From contig JAIQZQ010000110.1 of assembly GCA_021777105.1 (NCBI GenBank), positions 1 to 62,325 of the forward strand: a DNA stretch of 62,325 nt. The letters run 5' to 3'. Below, piece by piece: positions 35,998-45,991 of this stretch. This DNA is from Candidatus Anammoxibacter sp. Lineage in GTDB: Bacteria > Planctomycetota > Brocadiia > Brocadiales > Anammoxibacteraceae. A model generated the notes under the pieces. The model did no database searches and had not been told where the DNA came from. It saw only the letters and a program-made list of their open reading frames with translations. Position 1 is the first letter of the stretch, and each line of letters starts with the position of its first letter. The position numbers and the translations under genes were made by a program.

Positions 35998-37977
35998 TTA
36001 CACTTCAAACTTCTTAACAAGAGCTTGCAGTTTTTCAGCTATTTCAGACAGGTCTTCAGCAGACTTCTGAGTGTCCGTGGCGCCTATGGAAGTGTTCTTA
36101 GCCGCGGAAGCAACATCAACAATGCTCTTTGCTATGTCGTTTGATCCCGTTGAAGCTTCTGAAACATTGCGCGCCACATCGTTGACAGTGGCTGATTGCT
36201 CCTCTACGGCAGAGGCGACGGTGTTAGTCATATCGTTGATCTTGTTGATAATATTCAGCACTTTTTCAACAGCTTGCACGGCTTTTGTGCTATTTTCTCT
36301 AATACCGTCAATTTTCTGAGTTATCTCTTCGGTCGCTTTGGCCGTCTCTTTTGCAAGCTCTTTAACCTCGGTGGCCACAACGGCAAAACCTTTGCCTGCC
36401 TCGCCGGCGCGCGCGGCTTCAATTGTCGCGTTTAACGCAAGCAGGTTTGTTTGCTGGGCAATAGAGCTGATCATTTTTGTAACCTGCCCTATTTCATTGG
36501 AACTTACGCCTAATTGAGAAATGATCTCGTTGGCTTCCTGCGCCTCTTTTGCGGCGCTGTCGGCAGTGGATGACGCGTCGTGCGTATTTTTAGATATCTC
36601 TTTAACGGTTGAAGTCATCTCCTCCATAGCGGTGGCAACGGTTGAAATGTTGCTGCTTACCTGTTCGCTGGCGGTGGATACTGAGGTTGCTTGCGCGGTG
36701 GTCTCCTCTGAATTGCCGGCCATTGATTGGCTTAACTCTTTTAAGTTTTTTGAAGAAGAGTTCAAATTCTCTGAATATTCATTAACCGAGTTAAAGACTT
36801 CGATCTTGTCTGTAATAATAGACCATGTGGCCATTGGGCCTACATAATCTCCTTTGTGGTCCTTTATCGCGCTTACAAGCAAATCAAGCGTTTCAGGGCC
36901 GACTTGTATTTTAGAGCGTAGAGGCAGGTTTTTAGGATCGGCAAGTATTTTTCGCTGATGCGAAGGGTTCTTATGGAACTTGTCAATATTTATGCCAACT
37001 AAATCTTCAACCGCGCAAGGCAAATATTGCCTCAATTTGCTCAGATTCTCCATTGAAGTCGGGTTTATATATGTCAAATTCAGGTCAGTGTCGCAAACCA
37101 TAATATTTGTTGGGGTGTTTTCAAGAATAGACAGCATTTTTGCGGTTTCAGCTTCCATCTTTAATTTTTCCGTAACAACGTCCCACGAAACAAGGGCGCC
37201 CACATAATTGCCGTCCTCATCTTTCAAAGCTTCCACATTTAAATCAAGAACCTGATCGCCTAGATTTATATTGGTTCTGTGAGGTAAATTTGCGGGATTA
37301 GAGAGCAGGTTTCTCTGATGCGCTGGATTTTTATGAAAAATATCAATGCTTTTACCAATCATTTCACTGGGAGCGCAAGGCAAAAGATGCGGCACGGTTT
37401 CAAACGTCCTTCTTGAAGCTTTGTTCATGTACACAAGTTTAAGGTTCCTGTCAGCCACCATAACATTGGTTGGGATATTATCCACAATATTTCCATACCA
37501 ATCTTCAATATTGTTGCCGCCTTCTTTTTTCGCCATTTTTTTCTCCTTTTTTTCAGTTTTAGGTTTTGCGTCTTTAGCGCCTTCAAGCATTGTTTCTGAT
37601 ATAACGCCCCAGGCTCCTACCCAGGCGTCTTTCAATTCATCGGTCCAGGCGTCGCCCGCGTACTCTTCAAGAGTCTTTAAAAGGGCTTGCGCAACCATCG
37701 GGTAATGGTCGGCCACTGTCCCATAACTTACATGACGTTTGCCCAGCTTTTTTAAATAATCGGAAAGTTCTTTTGGTTTACGGAGATGCCCAACCACAAA
37801 CTCCAGGGCATCCAGAAGTTTCATGCCCTGCATCCCCAACTCGGCGTTTGCAAACAGTTCTTCGGCGGCTGGAAAATCTTTAAAAAGATTATCATAAAAC
37901 GATTGAACAAACTCTTCGCCTTTCGGCGCCACAAGCTTAAAACTGCTTTCTATAAGTTTTACATTTTTAGTGTCCAT
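35998..37977 (-). CDS. Soluble globin-PAS-PAS chemoreceptor
   Basis: A protein of 659 residues with no membrane segment. Residues 1-135 are a bacterial (flavohaemoglobin-like) globin: FKDFPAAEELF in the CD region and KRHVSYG with the likely proximal haem ligand His82. A Lys-rich linker leads to two near-duplicate PAS domains (about 157-275 and 280-395; NIPTNVMVADRNLKLVYMN and NTPTNIMVCDTDLNLTYIN). The methyl-accepting domain follows, with the hairpin tip IAQQTNLLALNATIEAARAGE. It most likely reports oxygen or another haem ligand to the CheA encoded just upstream, giving aerotaxis. Globin plus PAS is unusual; most globin receptors join the globin directly to the signalling domain. Confidence 0.88.
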   Translation of the reverse strand: MDTKNVKLIESSFKLVAPKGEEFVQSFYDNLFKDFPAAEELFANAELGMQGMKLLDALEFVVGHLRKPKELSDYLKKLGKRHVSYGTVADHYPMVAQALLKTLEEYAGDAWTDELKDAWVGAWGVISETMLEGAKDAKPKTEKKEKKMAKKEGGNNIEDWYGNIVDNIPTNVMVADRNLKLVYMNKASRRTFETVPHLLPCAPSEMIGKSIDIFHKNPAHQRNLLSNPANLPHRTNINLGDQVLDLNVEALKDEDGNYVGALVSWDVVTEKLKMEAETAKMLSILENTPTNIMVCDTDLNLTYINPTSMENLSKLRQYLPCAVEDLVGINIDKFHKNPSHQRKILADPKNLPLRSKIQVGPETLDLLVSAIKDHKGDYVGPMATWSIITDKIEVFNSVNEYSENLNSSSKNLKELSQSMAGNSEETTAQATSVSTASEQVSSNISTVATAMEEMTSTVKEISKNTHDASSTADSAAKEAQEANEIISQLGVSSNEIGQVTKMISSIAQQTNLLALNATIEAARAGEAGKGFAVVATEVKELAKETAKATEEITQKIDGIRENSTKAVQAVEKVLNIINKINDMTNTVASAVEEQSATVNDVARNVSEASTGSNDIAKSIVDVASAAKNTSIGATDTQKSAEDLSEIAEKLQALVKKFEV

Positions 37978-38012
37978 AAACAGATCTCCAATTAAAATAA
38001 AATAAAAAGTTC

Positions 38013-41000
38013 TTATTTTGTGGCGTCGCCGTTAGAGCCAAACAGAGTTTTAGCGTTCAACATCATCAGCAATCTGCCCTCAAGCTTAAATACACCGCTT
38101 ATAAACCGGGCGTCAAACCCCTTAAACGTTTTTGGAGGCGGCTCATAAAGCCGTTTTTCAATCTCCATAATGTCGCCTATCTCATCAACCAAAAGGCTTA
38201 CAGGATCTTCCTCTGTGTACACAACAAGACTCATAGGCTCCTTATTCCACAATGATTCGTCAATGCTCAATTTATATCTGGTGTCTATAACGGTTAAAAT
38301 ACGACCACGAAGGTTTATTAACCCCTTAATGTCGTTTGACGACAGCGGAATTGTTGTGACTTCATGGTACCTTAGTATCTCCTGAATCTGCAAAGCGTCA
38401 ATGCCGCAAAATTCATTGCCAATGTAAAAAGTGGCTATCAGGTAATTATTCTCAGTGCGCCGATCCATGCCGCTTCGATTTTCAGATCCAAAGTATTCGC
38501 CCTGTATTCTGCTTCGGCGGTCAATAGAGCCGCGTTCGGCCTCTTCGGCCTCCTTTTCCTCATCCGTTTTGCTGCTTTGTGAAGCCATAAGCGAGTCTAT
38601 GCCTTTTAACAATTCATCCTTATTAAGCTTTACAAGATATTTATCTATGCCGACATCCTTAGACCTCTTTCTCTCATCTTCGCCAACCAGCGATGTGACG
38701 GCCAGAATCGGCAAATCCTTATAGCTTTTATCCTCTCTCACTTTTTTAGCCAGCTCAAAACCGTTCATCCTCGGCATTTCAATGTCTGTGATTAAAATAT
38801 CAACAGTGTGCGACGCAAGCTTTTCCAGGGCGTCTACGCCGTCATTAGCCGACAATACTTTATACCCCGCCGACTCAAGGTAAGAGCGCTCCATATTTTG
38901 AAAGAACGGTGAATCTTCGGCAAGCAGTATGTTAAGCACTTCTTTGCGCGATCCTTCTTCAGGATCCATCTTCGCCTTTCTGAACCACTCAGGATGCGCC
39001 TTTTCAATCACTTTGTATGTGTCTATTATTAATGTTGTGCGCTCTTTGAACAGGGTTGTGCCGAGAATGCCGTCTTGAATAACAGTGCTAGTGTCAACAT
39101 TGTTGCCAACATCTATGGTGTCAATAATATTTGAGACAATAAAGCCAATATCCTTTTCCATTTGCAGCACAATGACAAATATATCCTCCAGCTCTTCATC
39201 TTCAGGGCGCGAGATGTTAAGGTAGTCCTCAATTTTTATCACAGGCAGCAATTTGCCGTAATATTGCAGAACCTCGGTGTCGCCAAAGGACTCTATTCTG
39301 CCTCGTTTGATCTTTTCAATTCGGGAAACAAGCTGTATTGGTATTGCCATTTGTTCTTTAGGATTCAAACTAAAGATGAGGAATTCATTAATCTCTGATG
39401 ATTCCAGACTGTGAGAGTCGCCGGAAGCGCCCAGCTTCCTGCCTGTACTCTCTATCTCCATCTCATAAGCTCTGGCGAGCCCAAGCACGTCCAGTATGAG
39501 CACAGCTTTGCCGTCGCCCATTATAGTTGCCCCGGAATAGCAATCTATTGATTTTAAATGTTTGCTGACCGGCTTAACAACAATCTCCTCTGTGTCAAGA
39601 ATCTCGTCCACTATCAGGCCAAACTGAGTCTCGCCCGCGGCAAGCACCACTATATTTATAATTTCATCTTCACCATCCTCAAGTTCTTTCCCGTTTGAAG
39701 GAAAACCCAGAACGGTTTTTAAATCCACAAGCGGAAGCAGCTTTTCACGCAATCTGTACACCTTCATGCCGTGAACATTTTCTATCTGTTTAATCTGCGC
39801 GTCGCCTTCAAGCCTGACAAGCTCAATAAGGCTGACCTGCGGAATAGCAAACCGCTGGTCGTCCGCGCATACGACAAGAGCCTGAACAATGGCAAGTGTC
39901 AGAGGTATCTTCAACTTAATGCTTGTCCCCTGATCAACTTCCGACTGTATATCTATGCTGCCTCCTATTTTTTCCGCGTTTGTCTTGACAACATCCATAC
40001 CGACGCCGCGGCCGGAAACATTTGTGACTTTTTCAGCGGTGGAAAAACCAGGATGAAACACCAGATTCACCAAATCTCTTTTGCCCATGAGATCAAGCTC
40101 ATTTTTAGGCAAGACGCCTTTTTCCAAAGCTTTTTTCTTTAATTTTTCCGGATCAATGCCGGCGCCGTCGTCCACAATCTCAACAATTACGTTTCCGCCT
40201 TCATGGTAAGCCTGGATCAACAGCGAGCCGGACGGACTCTTTCCCTTGGCGGTTCTCTCGCTTGCGGTCTCAATACCGTGATCAATGGAGTTGCGGATAA
40301 TATGCGTTAACGGATCGGCTATGCCTTCAAGTATAGCCCTGTCAAGCTCAGTGTCCTCGCCCTTGATTTTCAAAGCAATCTCTTTCTCAAAACTTTGAGC
40401 AAGGTCTCTAACCACACGCGGGAATTTATTAAACACATTCCCTACCGGCTGCATACGAGTCTTCATCATATTCTCCTGAAGCTCGGTTGTTATCAGACTG
40501 AGCCCCTGAGTAACCGTGTTAAGGGAAGTGTCGTTGATTGTTAAAGCTGATTGCACAATCTGATTTCTCGACAAAACCAGCTCGCCGACCAGATTCATAA
40601 GTTTATCTAAAAGGCCAACTTGCACGCGTATGTTTGACTCTTTGGAGCTTGGGGCGCCTGATTTGGCGGGCGTGGTCTTTTGAGGCGTTTTTTCCGCCGC
40701 CGGAGCTTTAGGCGCCGGTTCAACGGTTTGCTGCTCGGCTTTGACGGGTTCTTCTGTTTTTTCGCTTACCGCCGGTTCAGGGGGTTTCGGTTCCTGAGGC
40801 GCTTCCGCAGCGGATTCGACAGGCTCCGCTTTTGCGGCCGGATCGGGAGCTGCCGCTTGAGGCGTAGCAGCGGCGGCATCTTCGCCTTCAACAATGTTTT
40901 TTAGTTTAACTATAAGATCTTTATAATTGTTGTCGCCTTCGCTCCCTGTCTGCTCAACGCTGCCGACTATAGTCTTTAAGGCATCGACGGCCTCCAGAAG

Positions 41001-41267
41001 GACATTCATTACCATATTGCTAAGGGTAGACTTGCCGTCTCTTATCTTAGAGAGTATATTTTCGGAATAATGAGCAACCGACTCAATCGTGCCTAAACTT
41101 AGAAAGCCGGAACCGCCCTTAATCGTATGGATACTACGAAAGATTTTATCCAGAAGTTGCCGATCGTCAGGAGTCTTTTCGTACGTAATCAGGTCCTGAT
41201 CAACGTTTTCCAGTCCCTCAATGGTTTCTGTAACAAACTCATTTAGAATATCATCCATCTCGTCCAT
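38013..41267 (-). CDS. cheA: CheA-type histidine kinase with three CheW-like domains and a receiver
   Basis: A protein of 1084 residues. In order: HPt domain (1-105, HTIKGGSGF with His47), an Ala/Pro/Glu-rich linker (130-208) in place of the CheY-binding P2 domain, dimerisation helices (212-275), an ATPase domain (NSIDHG near 326, DDGAGI near 366, GRGVGMDVV near 420), CheW domain 1 (460-600), a second CheW-like domain (625-770), a receiver (785-905, TDIEMPRMNGFE) and a third CheW domain (935-1080). It phosphorylates CheY and CheB. With CheW built in, no separate cheW is needed, and none is seen. It lies between cheR and the globin receptor in one operon. Confidence 0.92.
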   Translation of the reverse strand: MDEMDDILNEFVTETIEGLENVDQDLITYEKTPDDRQLLDKIFRSIHTIKGGSGFLSLGTIESVAHYSENILSKIRDGKSTLSNMVMNVLLEAVDALKTIVGSVEQTGSEGDNNYKDLIVKLKNIVEGEDAAAATPQAAAPDPAAKAEPVESAAEAPQEPKPPEPAVSEKTEEPVKAEQQTVEPAPKAPAAEKTPQKTTPAKSGAPSSKESNIRVQVGLLDKLMNLVGELVLSRNQIVQSALTINDTSLNTVTQGLSLITTELQENMMKTRMQPVGNVFNKFPRVVRDLAQSFEKEIALKIKGEDTELDRAILEGIADPLTHIIRNSIDHGIETASERTAKGKSPSGSLLIQAYHEGGNVIVEIVDDGAGIDPEKLKKKALEKGVLPKNELDLMGKRDLVNLVFHPGFSTAEKVTNVSGRGVGMDVVKTNAEKIGGSIDIQSEVDQGTSIKLKIPLTLAIVQALVVCADDQRFAIPQVSLIELVRLEGDAQIKQIENVHGMKVYRLREKLLPLVDLKTVLGFPSNGKELEDGEDEIINIVVLAAGETQFGLIVDEILDTEEIVVKPVSKHLKSIDCYSGATIMGDGKAVLILDVLGLARAYEMEIESTGRKLGASGDSHSLESSEINEFLIFSLNPKEQMAIPIQLVSRIEKIKRGRIESFGDTEVLQYYGKLLPVIKIEDYLNISRPEDEELEDIFVIVLQMEKDIGFIVSNIIDTIDVGNNVDTSTVIQDGILGTTLFKERTTLIIDTYKVIEKAHPEWFRKAKMDPEEGSRKEVLNILLAEDSPFFQNMERSYLESAGYKVLSANDGVDALEKLASHTVDILITDIEMPRMNGFELAKKVREDKSYKDLPILAVTSLVGEDERKRSKDVGIDKYLVKLNKDELLKGIDSLMASQSSKTDEEKEAEEAERGSIDRRSRIQGEYFGSENRSGMDRRTENNYLIATFYIGNEFCGIDALQIQEILRYHEVTTIPLSSNDIKGLINLRGRILTVIDTRYKLSIDESLWNKEPMSLVVYTEEDPVSLLVDEIGDIMEIEKRLYEPPPKTFKGFDARFISGVFKLEGRLLMMLNAKTLFGSNGDATK

Positions 41268-41454
41268 AGTATATTTAATCCCCTATTCTTAAATCAGGAA
41301 ATGAATTAAATTAGATAAACGCCGCGAGCCGCGAAGCCGAACGTTTCCTATATTTGTATTACATTGCATCTTTTAGGCGCAAAAAGAGAATAAATAATAG
41401 CGCCTCAACTTATTTAAATCAAAAAAAAAATCTTGTAAAATATATACAAACACA

Positions 41455-42267
41455 CTATTTAATCTGGTAACTGGCAAAACGTCCATACGATTTTTTGGTG
41501 TATTTGTCAGTAATGCCAAAAATAGTCTCGGTTGAGCCGAGAATAAGGTGCCCTCTTTTGTCAAGATTAGACGCCATACGGTCTAAAATATTTTTCTTAT
41601 CGGCGGTAGTAAAATAGATTAAAACATTTCTGCAAAAAATCAAGTCAAACGTCCCAAAATTAACAAATGTGTCGAATAAATTGAATTTTCTGAATTCAAC
41701 CATGCGTTTGATCTTGTCGTCAACAGCCCAGCCGCCGTCGGTCTTTTGAAAATACTTTGATAGGAGATTAACCGGCATACCGCGCGAAACTTCAAATTGG
41801 CTATATTTCCCGGACCTGGCAATTTTTAACACCCGGTTTGATATGTCGGTGCTCATAATATGAATGTACCAGCCGCCAAACATGTCCTGCATATCCCGCA
41901 ATGTCATGGCGATGCTATAGGCCTCCTGCCCGGTGGAGCTTGCCGCGCTCCAGATCCTGAGAGATTTTATATCCTTCTTTTTTTCAAATAACTCAGGCAA
42001 AAGGTGGTTTTTTAAAGCGTCGAACGGAGAAGTGTCCCTGAAAAAACAGGTTTCCGGGGTTGTCATAGCCTCAATAATCTTATCAGTCAGGTCCGGCGTT
42101 GAATTAAACTTTACGCGCCTGTAAAAGTCGGTAAAAGTTGGGCATCCAAGCGATTTTGAAACATCATCAAGACGGGCCTGCACAAGGTACTCCTTGCTGT
42201 TATCGAGATGTATGCCCGCCTTTTTTTTAATAAAATCGCAAAAAAACAAAAACTCTTCTTGCTGCAT
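41455..42267 (-). CDS. cheR: Chemotaxis protein methyltransferase CheR
   Basis: A protein of about 270 residues that methylates Glu residues of chemoreceptors using S-adenosylmethionine. The N-terminal helical domain is followed by TTPETCFFRD, the SAM-binding block LRIWSAASSTGQEAYSIAM, and FCRNVLIYF. The ATG at 42267 is chosen because AAGGTGG lies directly upstream; an ATG at 42297 has no such site. It sits between cheB and cheA. Confidence 0.93.
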   Translation of the reverse strand: MQQEEFLFFCDFIKKKAGIHLDNSKEYLVQARLDDVSKSLGCPTFTDFYRRVKFNSTPDLTDKIIEAMTTPETCFFRDTSPFDALKNHLLPELFEKKKDIKSLRIWSAASSTGQEAYSIAMTLRDMQDMFGGWYIHIMSTDISNRVLKIARSGKYSQFEVSRGMPVNLLSKYFQKTDGGWAVDDKIKRMVEFRKFNLFDTFVNFGTFDLIFCRNVLIYFTTADKKNILDRMASNLDKRGHLILGSTETIFGITDKYTKKSYGRFASYQIK

Positions 42268-42350
42268 CGCCCACCTTTTAACAAACAAAATTAGCATATA
42301 ACATATAGCATATGCTCAAAACAACTTTATAATTTAGCAGTTTAACAATA

Positions 42351-43400
42351 TCAAATCATATATTTTCTTAATTCTTCAGCGACATCTTTAATATCAACTT
42401 CCGAATCAGCCAAACCGGCTTCAACGACAAATCGAGGCATGCCCCAGACAACACACGACTCCTTATTCTGAGCTATAATAGGAGAGCCCTGCTCCTTCAT
42501 TACCTGCATACCAAGGAAACCATCCTGCCCCATACCGGTTAAAATAACGCCAATGGCCCTATTTTTATAAATTTCGGCGATAGATCGAAACATTACATCG
42601 GCGGACGGACGGCAATGATTTTCAGGCGGGTCCTGGTTTAACGCTACCACATTTTCGCCCATTGACGATTTTTTTACAACCATGTGGAAACCGCCGGGAG
42701 CAATCAAAGCCAGACCAGGAGCTATGACATCGCCTTCAACAGCTTCACGAACTTCAATATTAGACTTTGAATCCAGATTTTCAGCTAATTTTCTTGTAAA
42801 AACAGCCGGCATATGTTGCGTAATCAGAATGCCGGCATTAATATTCTTAGGCAACATGGGGATAAAATCGCCCAAAGCATTTGGACCTCCGGTTGAAGAG
42901 CCTATTGCTATCAGTTCGCGCTTCATCACCATTGGTTTCTGCCATGTCCTTGACGCCGGTATTCTCTCAGTAACTCTGCCAATGGGTTTTAACGACTTTC
43001 CGCCTTTAATTTTGCCTAACAACTTGTCCTTTACATCCTGCATCTTATCTTCAAAAGAGCCATCGCCTGACGGTTTTGTCACAAAATCAGTGGCGCCGAA
43101 TGAAAGAGCGTCAATAGTCATTTCCGCTCCGCGCTCGGTATGAACGCTGAACATAATTACGCTTATTGAAGGGTAAAGATTTTTAACCTCTTTTAACGCC
43201 GTTATGCCGTCCATCTCAGGCATCTCAATATCCATTGTAATAACATTCGGATTAACCTGGGGAATCTTTTTTAACGCAATGCTTCCGTTTGCCGCGGTTC
43301 CAACCACTTCAATATCAGAATCAGTCGCTAAAATCGATGAAATCGCCTTTCGAAACAGGGACGAATCATCAACCACTAAAACTTTTATCTTTTCCGCCAT
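42351..43400 (-). CDS. cheB: Chemotaxis response regulator methylesterase CheB
   Basis: A protein of 349 residues: receiver domain with Asp57 (TMDIEMPEMDG), a linker, and the methylesterase domain with the catalytic triad Ser169 (AIGSSTGGP), His196 (ITQHMP) and Asp293 (GMGQDGFLG). Phosphorylation by CheA relieves autoinhibition so that receptor methyl groups are removed. All residues are intact. Operon partner of cheR, 53 bases away after the adjusted cheR start. Confidence 0.95.
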   Translation of the reverse strand: MAEKIKVLVVDDSSLFRKAISSILATDSDIEVVGTAANGSIALKKIPQVNPNVITMDIEMPEMDGITALKEVKNLYPSISVIMFSVHTERGAEMTIDALSFGATDFVTKPSGDGSFEDKMQDVKDKLLGKIKGGKSLKPIGRVTERIPASRTWQKPMVMKRELIAIGSSTGGPNALGDFIPMLPKNINAGILITQHMPAVFTRKLAENLDSKSNIEVREAVEGDVIAPGLALIAPGGFHMVVKKSSMGENVVALNQDPPENHCRPSADVMFRSIAEIYKNRAIGVILTGMGQDGFLGMQVMKEQGSPIIAQNKESCVVWGMPRFVVEAGLADSEVDIKDVAEELRKYMI

Positions 43401-43508
43401 TACAACCTCTTTAACAACGTTAATATTAATCTAAATCATCCAAAATCAATGCGCCGCTTTTTATTTGCCGTTCACAAACTATAGGCTAAAGCGCGCCGAA
43501 CATGAAAT

Positions 43509-43910
43509 TTACATGCTCTGCTTATAAATCTCCTGCCACCTGCCGATACGCTCGCTCGTCATATTAATTACAGTGCCGATTTGTTCAAGATCGGCAAATG
43601 GTTTCAAAATGTAATCAGTTGCGCCGCTTTCCCAGCAATCAATCGCTTTCTCAGCCGTAGTAAAGGCGGTTATCATTATTACCTGAATAGTGGGCCTGGC
43701 ATCTTTAACCTTTTTTAACAGCTCAACGCCCGTCATCCTCGGCATGTTAATATCCAGAAGCGCAATGTGAAACTTCTCAATTTTAATTTGCTCAAGGGCT
43801 TCCAACGGATCTTCATGCGTTACAACTTCATACCCCATCAATTCGCAATGTGTCTGCAAAACACCCAAAATATCTTTATCATCATCAACAATAATTATTC
43901 TATGCCCCAC
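43509..43910 (-). CDS. CheY-like single-domain response regulator
   Basis: A protein of 133 residues: Asp10/Asp11 (VDDD), phospho-acceptor Asp53 (LLDINMPRMTG), Thr in ITAFTT and Lys in LKPFADLEQ. No output domain. As first gene of the chemotaxis operon it could be the CheY that binds the flagellar motor, or the receiver for the histidine kinase at the operon's end. The sequence cannot tell these apart. Confidence 0.88.
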   Translation of the reverse strand: MGHRIIIVDDDKDILGVLQTHCELMGYEVVTHEDPLEALEQIKIEKFHIALLDINMPRMTGVELLKKVKDARPTIQVIMITAFTTAEKAIDCWESGATDYILKPFADLEQIGTVINMTSERIGRWQEIYKQSM

Positions 43911-44129
43911 TGCTTTGCTCCTTAGTTAAATTAAGAAAAGAAAATAGAGCCGTTAAATATTTGCGCAATGCTTGTAACAAAAAAAAGCAGTAAATAATAT
44001 AACAAAAACAATGCCAAAAACCTAATAACAAGTTCTTCGCAGGCAAATATTTTTAATTATCCCCTCCGGGTATAATTTTCACCTGAGCAGACAAGCCGCA
44101 CAGTTTTCATTTATCAACAAGAGACAATC

Positions 44130-45272
44130 CTATACGCGCTGAAGCTCCGACAATTTTTGATAAAACGCATTCACCATCTCCGCCTGTTTTGTTAAATCAA
44201 AATCTCTTAAAGCCTTTTCCCGCGCGGAATTCCCCAGCTTGTCCCTCAATTCGCAATCTTTCGCTAATTTAAGGATCGCGCCGGCAAATTCAATCGGATT
44301 TTCATCAACAATAAACCCGGCTTCGCCGTCAACAACCAACTCGGGCAATATGCCTCTTGAAGACGAAATTACCGGCTTGCCCATTGCCATGGCCTCTCTG
44401 ACCGCCCGGCATGACCCGTCGGAACCCGGGACTATAAAGATATTGATGTCCATACAGTCAAGCACATCGACATAATCGTCTTTGCGATATCCTGAAAAGA
44501 TTACATTGTCTTGAATATTTAGCTCCTTAACGGGATTAACCGCAAGTTCTTCGATATTGGTTCCGCGGCCGATAATTAACAGCTTTAGCCTTGGCTCGCT
44601 CTTAACCGCAATAGCCGTAGCCTTGAGCAGCATATCAAATTGACGATGCCTTTGCACCCTGGCAATAATGCCGGCCACAATGTCGCCCTGTTTAATGCCG
44701 AGGCTCTCCTTAAGATCGCGTTTAACATTATTGGGGTTAAACCTGACTAAATCCACAGCGCCGTCAACCTTTATTACCCGTTCATTATTAAGCAAAAACC
44801 TTGCGATATTTCCCGCTTTTCCGCTTTCTGAAACCGTAATTAATCCATCTGCGCATTTTTTGAGCAAGTATGAATTCCTAATTGAGCGCCGCAAAGGTTC
44901 GCCTGAGTAACAAGTGCGGACAAGCAGGACATTTTTTGACGACCTTCGCGCCGCTAAGGCCCCTATCAAATGATCGTTGGGCAAATGGGTGTGCACAACA
45001 TCAAAGCCCTCATTTTGAATAAACTTTCCAAGGCGAAAAATATCGCTTAAATTACGGGCTACACGAAAATGCTTCTTAAGGTTAAACCTTGTAATCGCGG
45101 AAAGCCCCCTTTCAGCAGCCTTGGCGGCCACAATGTTCTCAAAACCTTTTGGAGCCGCCCCGCAGGCAAAACTAGCGTTGTGCCCCATATTTTTCTGTGC
45201 CAGGCAAAGATTTAAAGCGGGCTCGGCCGGTCCGGTCCATTTCCAGTTGCTAAAAAGATGAAGTATTTTCAT
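44130..45272 (-). CDS. GT4-family glycosyltransferase (GT-B fold)
   Basis: A protein of 380 residues. The N-terminal half has GPAEPALNLCLAQKNMGH and FDVVHTHLPNDHL; the C-terminal donor domain has IIARVQRHRQFD, LLIIGRGT, and SDGSCRAVREAMAMGKPVI with the nucleotide-sugar-binding acidic residues of the GT4 family. It transfers a sugar to an envelope glycan or lipid; substrate unknown. It is the last gene of the long minus-strand run, 168 bases after the sixA-like gene. Confidence 0.85.
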   Translation of the reverse strand: MKILHLFSNWKWTGPAEPALNLCLAQKNMGHNASFACGAAPKGFENIVAAKAAERGLSAITRFNLKKHFRVARNLSDIFRLGKFIQNEGFDVVHTHLPNDHLIGALAARRSSKNVLLVRTCYSGEPLRRSIRNSYLLKKCADGLITVSESGKAGNIARFLLNNERVIKVDGAVDLVRFNPNNVKRDLKESLGIKQGDIVAGIIARVQRHRQFDMLLKATAIAVKSEPRLKLLIIGRGTNIEELAVNPVKELNIQDNVIFSGYRKDDYVDVLDCMDINIFIVPGSDGSCRAVREAMAMGKPVISSSRGILPELVVDGEAGFIVDENPIEFAGAILKLAKDCELRDKLGNSAREKALRDFDLTKQAEMVNAFYQKLSELQRV

Positions 45273-45440
45273 TGTTAATTAAAAAGCAGATCAAACAATT
45301 GTTTATGCTGAAAGAGCCTGGATAATAAAGCCCGGCTCAAAGCGCGTTTAAAGTGGGGTTTGCGGATAGTTTTTTATTAATATAAAAACCAAGGGGAAGA
45401 ATTGAAATAATAAAGCGGAGCGAGACATATCAGTTGTCAT

Positions 45441-45941
45441 TTATGCGAGGCGAGATTTAGCCATTAACGTTGTGTGTTCCGCCTTTAATAGCCAGCGCAA
45501 ATCGGCGTTATACATGCCAAAATTTTGAACATCTATGCGGCATATAGACGCCGTGTCAAAAGAAATTGACACTTTTTCATTTCTGTCCAACAGTGTAGCC
45601 GCTATATTAGGCAGTGAAGGGAAATGCCCGGCAATCAGCACACTATTGACGCCGGTTTGGTTCTTGAGAAAATCCACTACCTCATCCGGAGGCGCGTTTG
45701 GCTCAAGCGCGGGAGTTATTTTTAATTTATCTTCAGGATACCCGGTCAATCCGCCAATAATTTTAGCCGTTTGAACGGCGCGAGGCTTAGGGCTGCTGAT
45801 AATCAGGTCAAAACTAAAGCCAAAGCTCTCTAAAACAATCCCAACGTTCCGGCACTGTTCAAGGCCTTCGTTATTTAGTTTTCTCTCAGGGTCTTCATCC
45901 GCGGTGTAAGGTGTGCCGTGGCGTACAAGAAAAATGCGCAT
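45441..45941 (-). CDS. SixA-like histidine phosphatase
   Basis: A protein of 166 residues of the phosphohistidine phosphatase group: VRHGTP with catalytic His8 and Arg7, Arg54 (SSPKPRAVQTA) and His106 (LIAGHFPSLP). SixA proteins remove phosphate from HPt or PTS His residues. A chemotaxis kinase with an HPt domain is encoded nearby, which is suggestive only. Confidence 0.88.
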   Translation of the reverse strand: MRIFLVRHGTPYTADEDPERKLNNEGLEQCRNVGIVLESFGFSFDLIISSPKPRAVQTAKIIGGLTGYPEDKLKITPALEPNAPPDEVVDFLKNQTGVNSVLIAGHFPSLPNIAATLLDRNEKVSISFDTASICRIDVQNFGMYNADLRWLLKAEHTTLMAKSRLA

Positions 45942-45991
45942 TTTTTAACTTTTCTAAAAATAATTAACAATAAAAACCTGCAACTATTAAA

